Source of the DNA: Streptosporangiaceae bacterium
Lineage (GTDB): Bacteria; Actinomycetota; Actinomycetes; Streptosporangiales; Streptosporangiaceae
Assembly (NCBI GenBank): GCA_030045215.1
Contig: JASIBJ010000225.1
Location: forward strand, 1 to 18,271
Length of the DNA: 18,271 nt
Direction of reading: 5' to 3'
A model generated the notes under the pieces. The model had not been told where the DNA came from. It saw nothing but the letters and a program-made list of their open reading frames with translations, and ran no database searches. This document shows positions 8,573 to 14,549 of the stretch, in pieces (positions within the stretch are counted from its first letter, which is position 1; every line of letters begins with the position of its first letter). The position numbers and the translations under genes were made by a program.

Positions 8573-9814
8573 TTAGCCGGCCCCGGGCATGTGCTCCTGC
8601 GCGGCCGCGGCCAGTTCCTCGGCCAGGTCATCTGCCTCGAGACGGGCCTCGATCCGGCGCAGGTCTTCGATTCGGGCCCGCGTCTCCACCTGCCGGGGCG
8701 TGAGCAGCGAGCAACAGTCCTGATCGGGCAGTTCCGAGATGGTGAGGGTCTCGATGCGGCGTGCCTCGCGGATGATCTCCGTCTTGTCCCAGCCGATCAG
8801 CGGCCGCAGGATCGGCAGGTGCACCGCGTCGTCGAGCGCCGTGATGTTGGCCAGCGTCTGGCTGCTCACCTGGCCCAGCGAATCGCCGGTGACCAGCGCA
8901 GTGGCCCGAAGCCTGCGGGCCATCGCCGCGCCGGTCTTGAGCATGAGCCTGCGCTGGGCCACGATCTGCAGCCGTCCGGCGCCTGAGGAGGCGAGCCGGC
9001 GCTGCGCGTTCCCGAACGCGACGACAAACAACCGCGAGTCGCCCTGGTAACGGTCGAGCTGACGGACCAGGCCGTACGCCTTGTACACCGACTCGGGGCC
9101 GGTCAGCGGCATTCCGGAGAAGTGCAGGTAGCTGCAGCGCAGGCCGCGGCGCATCATCCGGTAGGAGGCGACCGGCGAATCGATGCCGCCTGACATCAGC
9201 ACCAGCGCCCGACCGCTCATGCCGACGGGCAGGCCCCCCTGGCCGGCCCAGCCTTGAGTGAATACGAACACCTCGTGCTGATCCACCTCGACGAATACTG
9301 TCGTTTCCGGCGATGTCAGGTTGACCGGCAGGCCATACTCCTGCTGGATCCTCGTGCCGATCATCACCGCGAGCTCCGCCGATGTGACCGGGAACCGCTT
9401 GTCACGGCGCCTGGCCCTGACGGCGAACGGTCCCGTGCGGCCCGCGACAAGCTCGACGGCCGCCTCAACCGCTGCCTGCGGATCCTTCGCGACCCGGATC
9501 GCCCGGCACACCCGCGCGACGCCCATGACGTAAGTGAGGCGCTCGGCGATCAGGTCAGCCGCGGTCTCCGCGCCAAATCCGCCGGCCTCTCCCCCGGCCA
9601 CCCTGACGACAACGACGCCCTCGCGCTGCCAGACGCGGATGGCAATCCCGAGGTTGCGCACGGAGCGCCTGATGTTCTCGTGCAGGAGGCGCTCGAACTG
9701 CTGCCGGTTCCGTCCCTTGAGGACGATCTCGCCCAGCTTCAGCAGGACGCACGGCTCATGCAGCGCAGGCGCTGCATGCGGTTCGGCGTGGCTGGCAACG
9801 GGCAGCGCGGACAT
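8573..9814 (-). CDS. thiI: tRNA 4-thiouridine sulfurtransferase ThiI (no rhodanese domain)
   Basis: Adenylates and thiolates U8 of tRNA; in some bacteria it also supports thiamine thiazole synthesis. 413 residues from this start. The N-terminal ferredoxin-like/THUMP region opens with EPCVLLKLGEIVLKGRNRQQFE and includes RLTYVMGVARVCRA and VRARRRDKRFPVTSAEL. The PP-loop ATPase domain has LVLMSGGIDSPVASY (SGGIDS about 208-213), LVTGDSLGQVSSQTLANI and RPLIGWDKTEII. It ends soon after DQDCCSLLTPR (Cys 367-368). The C-terminal rhodanese domain of the E. coli protein is absent, so sulfur must be delivered otherwise. The start is uncertain: ATG 9814 (MSALPV) and ATG 9856 are both in frame and neither has a good ribosome binding site. 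It is separated from the thi operon by 6.5 kb and converges tightly (12 bases) with the propeller gene. Confidence 0.92.
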   Translation of the reverse strand: MSALPVASHAEPHAAPALHEPCVLLKLGEIVLKGRNRQQFERLLHENIRRSVRNLGIAIRVWQREGVVVVRVAGGEAGGFGAETAADLIAERLTYVMGVARVCRAIRVAKDPQAAVEAAVELVAGRTGPFAVRARRRDKRFPVTSAELAVMIGTRIQQEYGLPVNLTSPETTVFVEVDQHEVFVFTQGWAGQGGLPVGMSGRALVLMSGGIDSPVASYRMMRRGLRCSYLHFSGMPLTGPESVYKAYGLVRQLDRYQGDSRLFVVAFGNAQRRLASSGAGRLQIVAQRRLMLKTGAAMARRLRATALVTGDSLGQVSSQTLANITALDDAVHLPILRPLIGWDKTEIIREARRIETLTISELPDQDCCSLLTPRQVETRARIEDLRRIEARLEADDLAEELAAAAQEHMPGAG

Positions 9815-9899
9815 CACTTCAGTCTGCCATCTCTCGGACGCGGGGCTTGCACGCATCGCCAGCCGGCCGGGGACGTCGGCCGATCAGGTGGCCGCAGGC

Positions 9900-9905
9900 G
9901 ATAAT
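9900..9905 (+). promoter_or_regulatory. Possible -10 hexamer in the thiI/zinc-ribbon gap
   Basis: GATAAT differs from TATAAT at one base and stands out in this GC-rich gap. If used on the plus strand, the transcript would start near 9912 and carry a leader of about 218 bases, including the foldable region 9961-10073. No clear -35 is present, so this is tentative. Confidence 0.3.
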
Positions 9906-9957
9906 TCCCGCCATGCTGGGAACTGGGCCTGCCGTTGCCGGCGGCCTCGCAGGCTCG

Positions 9958-9969
9958 GGTGACGTCACC
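9958..9969. repeat. Perfect 12-bp palindrome GGTGACGTCACC
   Basis: A perfect dyad in the intergenic region between the divergent thiI and zinc-ribbon genes. It could be a dimeric-regulator operator. Its right half also forms part of a long-range stem (see the adjacent leader element), so DNA-level and RNA-level readings compete. Confidence 0.4.
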
Positions 9970-10073
9970 GAAGGAACGTGAACCGGGCCCAACCCGGCTG
10001 TAAAGCCGCGAACAGGCAGTCTGTGGTGATTATCAGCGACTCGGTGGCGTCCCAGAGTATCTGCTCGGATACT
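9961..10073 (+). promoter_or_regulatory. Candidate structured 5' leader upstream of zinc-ribbon gene
   Basis: Bases 9961-9971 pair with 10041-10051 in an 11-bp helix with a single G-U wobble, enclosing 69 bases. Inside are two mutually exclusive hairpins, 9983-9997 (CCGGG/CCCGG) and 9995-10008 (CGGCT, GTAA tetraloop of the GNRA type, AGCCG), and a small one at 10012-10024 (ACAG/CTGT). Just after the closing helix comes AGTATC-TGCTCG-GATACT (10056-10073), a further hairpin. The gene starts at 10130. This resembles an aptamer with a following switch, but I could not match it to a known riboswitch class, and chance pairing in GC-rich DNA cannot be excluded. Confidence 0.3.
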
Positions 10074-10129
10074 TAAGGTGATGCCATACGGCCAGAGTGT
10101 GACCGGTCGGCAGAAGGACATGATTCCAC

Positions 10130-11932
10130 ATGGCACTCTGCACAAGGTGCGGGCAGGACGCGGAACCCGGAGCGGAATTCTGCCAAGGCTGCGCCGGAAG
10201 CTCCGCCGCCGTAGCTGACCAGCCAGTGACGGCGCCGGCGATGGCCGCCGCCGCCGATTACCTGCGCCCGTTTGCCGCCCAGGGCACCAGCCCCGCGCTC
10301 TTACCCGAGACCCACGGGCCCGACTACTGGACCGATCCGGGTGTCGATCGGATTCCGGCTTACCCGAGGTCTGAGCGTGCAGTCCCGTCGCAGCCTGGTG
10401 AGCCGCCGGAGGAGATCGCGCCGCCCGGCGATGAGCTGCTCGCTGGCGGTAGGTGGTCGTATTTCGCGCAAGACGGCCCGCCCTACGACGACTACGACTA
10501 TGACGGCCCCGATGTCGTGCCGCCGCGCGGCACGTATCTGCCCGGAGCGGGTCAGGCCCCCGCCGGTGCTGGCGAGCGGTACCAGAGGGCCGGCCCCCAG
10601 AGCCAGCTGCAGCCCTACGGCCCCGCCGACAGCGCGGAGCCAGCCGACCAGCAGCGCTACCCAATTCCGGATGCGCCCTACGAGGCGGGCCAGGACTTCG
10701 ATGCGCCGGCAGGCGCGCCGTACACGGTGGGCCCGCAGCGCTACCCGCCCGCGGCCGAGCAGTATCCCGCCGACGACAATGCGCACCCCGCATACCCAGG
10801 CGAGCTTCCCTCGCCCGCCGGCGCACGTGGCGAGGCCGGCTACCACCCGGTCGGCCAGCCCTACCAGGCGAGCGCCGGGTACCCGGCCCCGAGTGCGGAT
10901 TGGGGCGCAAGTTCGCCAGAGGACCTCACGGGCCTGGATCCGATCCGGTACCCGGATCCATTGCTGTATCCGTCGACCGCTGCGCCGAGCGGGCCGAGCG
11001 ACCCGGCAGCTGCGGCCTCGGAGCTGACCGACTCGGGGAAGCCCGCCGGTCGCGGATGGGGAGCTGGTGCCCGGCGCATGTTCAGGCGGAACGGCCCGGC
11101 CGATGCCCAGGCCGATGACGGCGGGCAGTTGTCGGGTGCAGGCTTGCCTGGCCAGCCTTACGCGGCCGCGCCGCATGGTCCCGACGGCGGATCCGCGCTG
11201 GCCACGGCTGCGCCCGAGGCCGGTCAGGCCGGCCCAGACGCGGCAGGCGCGGGCCCGGCATACGACCGCTTCGACCTCATCGATGACCGCATGCTCACCG
11301 CGGATGGCGAGACCGACCTGGAGCCCGATTCCGCGGGCCTGATGACCCGCCGGCCGCCCGGGCAGGGCCGCTGGATTGCCTTCGCCGCGGCGGCGATCGT
11401 GCTGATCCTCGCGGCCGCTGGCGCCACGATCGCGCTCACGCACCGCGCCCCGCCGGCTGGCCACCCGGCCAGCGGCCCGACGTCAACGAGCACGAGCACG
11501 AGCGCCCCCAGGCCGGCGCCGAGGCCCAGACCCCTGGTTACCATCGCGCCCGCCGCTGCCAGCGCGCCGCAGGCGCCGGCGGTGAAAGCCTTTCTGATCC
11601 GTTACTTCACCGCCATCAACGAGCACGACTTCGCGGCGTACCGGTCGCTCTTCAGCGACACGCAGCGCGGGGGGCTGTCGGCCGCCGCGTTCGCCCGTGG
11701 CTACGGCTCCTCGCGGGACTCTCAGGCGACGCTGCGCAGCATCGCCGTAGGCGCCGCCGGGCAGCTTGTTGCCACGGTCAGCTTCGTCAGCCATCAGCAG
11801 CCGGCCGACAGCGCGACCCACTCGGCGTGCACGTCCTGGACCATCTCGTTGTTCTTGATCAAGCAGTCCGGTGCCTATGTGATCCATACGCCGCCGGCCG
11901 GCTACGGCGCAACCGCCGCTGCCTGCCCGTAG
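10130..11932 (+). CDS. Zinc-ribbon, single-pass membrane protein with NTF2-like C-terminal domain
   Basis: 600 residues in four parts. (1) Residues 4-21 form a zinc ribbon: C4-x2-C7-x10-C18-x2-C21. (2) A long low-complexity cytoplasmic region, about 25-400, rich in Pro, Tyr, Ala, Asp and Gly with recurring RYP/YPA-type words, almost certainly disordered. (3) A transmembrane helix, about 415-437, after a basic stretch. (4) A Ser/Thr/Pro linker and an extracellular domain, about 484-598, starting VKAFLIRYFTAINEHDFAAYRSLFS, which resembles NTF2/SnoaL-like folds; two cysteines (SACTSW and the C-terminal ACP) could form a disulfide. AAGGA at 10114-10118 precedes ATG 10130 by 11 bases. No function is known. 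The layout suggests an envelope protein with a cytoplasmic docking tail. The fold assignment of the C-terminal domain is inference. Confidence 0.8.
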   Translation: MALCTRCGQDAEPGAEFCQGCAGSSAAVADQPVTAPAMAAAADYLRPFAAQGTSPALLPETHGPDYWTDPGVDRIPAYPRSERAVPSQPGEPPEEIAPPGDELLAGGRWSYFAQDGPPYDDYDYDGPDVVPPRGTYLPGAGQAPAGAGERYQRAGPQSQLQPYGPADSAEPADQQRYPIPDAPYEAGQDFDAPAGAPYTVGPQRYPPAAEQYPADDNAHPAYPGELPSPAGARGEAGYHPVGQPYQASAGYPAPSADWGASSPEDLTGLDPIRYPDPLLYPSTAAPSGPSDPAAAASELTDSGKPAGRGWGAGARRMFRRNGPADAQADDGGQLSGAGLPGQPYAAAPHGPDGGSALATAAPEAGQAGPDAAGAGPAYDRFDLIDDRMLTADGETDLEPDSAGLMTRRPPGQGRWIAFAAAAIVLILAAAGATIALTHRAPPAGHPASGPTSTSTSTSAPRPAPRPRPLVTIAPAAASAPQAPAVKAFLIRYFTAINEHDFAAYRSLFSDTQRGGLSAAAFARGYGSSRDSQATLRSIAVGAAGQLVATVSFVSHQQPADSATHSACTSWTISLFLIKQSGAYVIHTPPAGYGATAAACP

Positions 11933-11945
11933 CCGGCCCGCCCGG

Positions 11946-12752
11946 TCAGGCTGGCAGCACGGCGCACAGCAGCCGGTTGAAACCGTACTGCCAGAGGATG
12001 CCGATCTCGGTGAAACCCGCGGCCCGCAGCGCCTGCGTCTGCACGCTGAGCAGGCCGGCCGGCGAGCCGTGGTGCTCAGAGTCCACGTCCCGGGCGTCCC
12101 GCTCGGCACTGAGCGCCGCCAGGTCGGGATCGGCGGCCACCGCTGCCCACCAGCCTTCCCAGGTCTCGATCCGGTTGGTCGACAAGTACCGCTGCTCCCG
12201 GCGCGCCGTCATGGCCCGGCCCAGCCTGGTCAGCGTCGGCGCGGTGTCGTCCTCGCGCATGTGGTCGCCGTTCAGCAGCACCCCGCCCGGTGCGAGCAGC
12301 CTGGCTGCCTCCGCGTACGTCGAGACCAGGGCGTCCTGCGTTAGCCAGTGCAGCGCGGTCGTGCTGACCACCGCATCCGCCCGCCGGTCCAGGCCCAGAC
12401 CCGCAGACCAGCCGGTGACGCGCAGGTCGGCGTCGACGAACCGAAGCCCGGCCAGGTCCTTGAAGGCCACCCGCCCCAGCGTCATCGTCAGCGGGTCGGC
12501 GTCGATCGCGACAACCGTCGCCTTCGGCAGTCGCGCCAGCACTCGCACCGCCAGTGAGCCGGGTCCGCAGCCCAGGTCGATGACGAGTGGATCGGGCCGG
12601 CCGACGGCGTCCTCGAGCGCGTCGATCAGCGCGGTGAACCGCTCCTCCCGGTCCGGCAGGTAGCCCTGCTGCTGGTGGTCCCAGCGCTCGATCCACGCGC
12701 GAGCCACATCCTGGCTGAGCGCTTCGCCATTGCCGACTGCCGAGCCTGCCAT
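11946..12752 (-). CDS. Class I SAM-dependent methyltransferase
   Basis: 268-residue Rossmann-fold methyltransferase resembling the trans-aconitate/ubiquinone methyltransferase group. Motif I is VIDLGCGPGSLA (DLGCGPG at 59-65), the acidic end of strand 2 is D84 in VVAIDADPL, and motif IV-like STTALHWL sits at 130-137, followed by EAARLLAPGGVLLNGDH. The N-terminal AWIERWDHQQQGYLPDREER is a substrate-lid segment. Substrate unknown. GGAGG lies seven bases before ATG 12752, so the start is firm. It is transcribed away from the CGNR regulator, and its likely promoter (12810-12838) overlaps that gene's start and two repeats, suggesting control by the neighbour. It converges with the zinc-ribbon gene across 13 bases. 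Confidence 0.88.
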   Translation of the reverse strand: MAGSAVGNGEALSQDVARAWIERWDHQQQGYLPDREERFTALIDALEDAVGRPDPLVIDLGCGPGSLAVRVLARLPKATVVAIDADPLTMTLGRVAFKDLAGLRFVDADLRVTGWSAGLGLDRRADAVVSTTALHWLTQDALVSTYAEAARLLAPGGVLLNGDHMREDDTAPTLTRLGRAMTARREQRYLSTNRIETWEGWWAAVAADPDLAALSAERDARDVDSEHHGSPAGLLSVQTQALRAAGFTEIGILWQYGFNRLLCAVLPA

Positions 12753-12772
12753 GGGATGTCCTCCTTCGCCCT

Positions 12773-12809
12773 GAGGGCGTAACTGGCGTATAGGATTTTC
12801 ACAGTCACG
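12773..12809 (+). repeat. Operator-like repeat, copy A
   Basis: A 37-base unit matching copy B (12821-12857) at 28 of 37 positions: GAGGGC, TAACTGG and ACAGTCACG are identical, and the differences cluster in the centre. The copies start 48 bases apart on the same strand. Each unit is itself an imperfect dyad (GTAACTG here, CAGTCAC at the end, 16 bases between), as expected of a dimeric-regulator site. Copy A covers the predicted transcription start of the methyltransferase. Confidence 0.65.
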
Positions 12810-12838
12810 AAGCTAGACCGGAGGGCATAACTGGTCAA
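12810..12838 (-). promoter_or_regulatory. Predicted promoter of the methyltransferase gene
   Basis: On the minus strand, -35 TTGACC (12838-12833) and -10 TAGCTT (12815-12810) are separated by 17 bases, an excellent sigma70-like arrangement fitting TTGACA and TANNNT. Transcription would begin near 12803, about 50 bases before the methyltransferase ATG and its GGAGG. The -35 lies inside repeat copy B and abuts the CGNR start codon on the opposite strand. Protein bound at the repeats would therefore block this promoter. Confidence 0.6.
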
Positions 12839-12857
12839 GTGAATTTCAACAGTCACG
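12821..12857 (+). repeat. Operator-like repeat, copy B
   Basis: Second copy of the 37-base unit. It contains the -35 of the methyltransferase promoter and the GTG start codon (12839) of the CGNR gene, so its right part also encodes the first residues of that protein. Its dyad arms are ATAACTG and CAGTCAC. Confidence 0.65.
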
Positions 12858-13408
12858 TCGATACGATTGTGGCCGCCGCGGTTCGCCTGGTCAACGCGGT
12901 CACGCCGGGCGAGGCTCGCGGGCGCAGTTTCGAACAGCCCGCCGGGGAAGGCCTTCGCGCCGCCGTGAGTGAGGCACTGCGAACCGGCCGGCGCGAGGCG
13001 CCGGCGATCACCGCCGAGGACGCGGCCAAGCTGGCCCTCGTCGCGGGCTGGCTCCGCTCGGTGTTCGACTCGGCCGACCGGGGTGACGTGGATGCTGCCG
13101 CGCTGACGCTCAACGCGCTGCTCGCCGAGACCGGCGCCCGACCCGAACTCGAGAAGCACGACGGCGAGCCGTGGCACATGCACTTTCACGGCAGTACCGA
13201 TTCCCCGGCCGTAGGCTGGGCGGCGGGTTGTGCCACCGGCCTGGCCATCGTGCTCGGCACCGAGATGTACGACCGCCTCGGGGTGTGCACGGCGCCACGG
13301 TGCGACCGCGTCTACGTCGACGTGTCCAGGAACGGGACACGCCGGTTCTGCTCCACGACCTGCCAGAACCGGGTCAAGTCCGCGGCGTTCCGCGCCCGGC
13401 GCGTCTGA
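12839..13408 (+). CDS. CGNR zinc-finger family putative transcriptional regulator
   Basis: 189 residues. The N-terminal ABATE-like stress-sensing domain starts NSHVDTIVAAAVRLVNAVTPGEARGR and includes the WHMHFH segment (112-117) typical of the family. The C-terminal zinc finger has Cys 150, 155, 171 and 175 in GVCTAPRCDRVYVD and RRFCSTTCQNR, then a basic tail. The eponymous CGNR motif reads CQNR here (Gly to Gln); the zinc ligands are intact. Members are presumed DNA-binding regulators. The GTG start gives the family-like MNFNSHVD and has GGAGGG at 12820-12825, a rather long 13 bases upstream. The gene diverges from a methyltransferase whose promoter and repeats overlap this start, so it plausibly controls both itself and that gene (inference). 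Confidence 0.88.
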   Translation: MNFNSHVDTIVAAAVRLVNAVTPGEARGRSFEQPAGEGLRAAVSEALRTGRREAPAITAEDAAKLALVAGWLRSVFDSADRGDVDAAALTLNALLAETGARPELEKHDGEPWHMHFHGSTDSPAVGWAAGCATGLAIVLGTEMYDRLGVCTAPRCDRVYVDVSRNGTRRFCSTTCQNRVKSAAFRARRV

Positions 13409-13457
13409 CGCATCACCAGGGGACAGACACGGGCCGCCTCTGCTTGCGCGGCGAGCG

Positions 13458-14507
13458 TCAGCCGAAGAAGACCTCGGCCTCGCCGTAACGCTCGGGAGGC
13501 ACCAGCTTCAACTGACGAGTCGCCTCGGCGATCGGGACCCGCACGATGTCGGTGCCGCGCAGCGCGACCATTGAGCCCCAGGCGCCATCGGCGACGGCGC
13601 GGGCGGCGTGCACGCCGAACCTGGTGGCCAGCACGCGGTCGAAGGCCGTCGGCGTGCCACCGCGCTGGATGTGCCCGAGCACTGTGCAGCGGGCCTCCTT
13701 GCCCGTGCGCTGCTCGATTTCGTCCGCCAGCATCTGGCCGATCCCGCGGTTGGCCATCCGCACGTGTCCGAAGGCATCCAGTTCCTGCCCGGCGGCCGCC
13801 TCGCCCGAGGTCTTCGGGGTCGCGCCCTCGGCAACCACCACGATCGGCGCGTACCGGGTCTGGAAACGATGCCTGACGTACTCGCAGACCTGCTCCATGT
13901 CGAACGGCTTCTCCGGGATCAGGATGACGTTCGCGCCGCCAGCGATGCCCGCGTGCAGCGCGATCCAGCCCGCATTGCGGCCCATAACCTCCACGATCAG
14001 CGCGCGGTGATGGCTCTCGGCGGTGGTGTGCAGGCGATCGATCGCCTCCATCGCGATGTTCACGGCGGTGTCGAACCCGAAGGTGAAATCAGTCGCGCTC
14101 AGGTCGTTGTCGATGGTCTTCGGCACGCCGACAACGCTCGCGCCGGCCTCGTGGAGGCGGGCGGCCACGCCGAGGGTGTCTTCTCCCCCGATCACGACCA
14201 GCGCGTCGACGCCCAGGCTCTCGAGATTCTCCGTGACCCGCTCCAGGCCGGATTTGCCGCCGGCCGCGGCGGACTCGGCGAGCGGGTTGGTCCGGGACGA
14301 GCCCAGGATTGTGCCGCCACGCGGCAGGATCCCGCGTACCGCGTTCACGTCCAGCACCATCGTGTCGCCCTCGAGCGGGCCGCGCCAGCCGTCACGGAAC
14401 CCGATGAACTCGAGTTCATGCTCGGACACGCCGGTCCGCACCACAGCGCGGATCACCGCGTTCAGGCCGGGGCAGTCACCGCCTCCGGTCAGGACACCCA
14501 CTCGCAT
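13458..14507 (-). CDS. pfkA: 6-Phosphofructokinase, group III; possibly pyrophosphate-dependent
   Basis: Glycolytic enzyme phosphorylating fructose 6-phosphate; 349 residues. Start MRVGVLTGGGDCPGLNAVIR is canonical, with AGAGGA upstream of ATG 14507. Visible: GGTILGSSRTNP, IGGEDTLG (107-113), PKTIDND (129-135, catalytic Asp 133), FGFDTAVNIAMEAIDRLHTTAESHHR, MGRNAGW (175-181), GHIQRGGTPTAFDRVLATRFG. The residues matching E. coli positions 104 and 124 are Asp (D110) and Lys (K130), the pair associated with pyrophosphate rather than ATP use in this family. From memory, the M. tuberculosis enzyme has Gly at the first. Donor specificity must be tested, since group III mixes both kinds. Divergent from glycerol kinase across 42 bases, and convergent with the CGNR gene. 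Confidence 0.93.
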   Translation of the reverse strand: MRVGVLTGGGDCPGLNAVIRAVVRTGVSEHELEFIGFRDGWRGPLEGDTMVLDVNAVRGILPRGGTILGSSRTNPLAESAAAGGKSGLERVTENLESLGVDALVVIGGEDTLGVAARLHEAGASVVGVPKTIDNDLSATDFTFGFDTAVNIAMEAIDRLHTTAESHHRALIVEVMGRNAGWIALHAGIAGGANVILIPEKPFDMEQVCEYVRHRFQTRYAPIVVVAEGATPKTSGEAAAGQELDAFGHVRMANRGIGQMLADEIEQRTGKEARCTVLGHIQRGGTPTAFDRVLATRFGVHAARAVADGAWGSMVALRGTDIVRVPIAEATRQLKLVPPERYGEAEVFFG

Positions 14508-14549
14508 CGTGTTTTTCCTCTCACGTCTCCTGCGGCCACACTAGTGGCT

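Noticed and set aside
9973..9977. GGAAC as an ECF sigma-factor -35
   Set aside because: No matching -10 (CGTC or GTT type) at 16-18 bases; five bases alone carry too little weight.
9961..10073. Assignment as a known c-di-AMP or c-di-GMP riboswitch
   Set aside because: Some words look alike (GAACCGGG, GTAAAGCC), but the conserved cores of these classes are not present in order.
10081..10218. 45-codon ORF (MPYGQSV...) upstream of and overlapping the zinc-ribbon gene, with AAGG before its ATG
   Set aside because: It is very Arg-rich after it enters the real gene, which is what an out-of-frame shadow looks like, and it shows no domain or aromatic/other control codons.
13608..14549. Long in-frame extension upstream of glpK
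   Set aside because: It lies antisense to the well-conserved phosphofructokinase gene; the kinase's conserved first strand begins at 14550.
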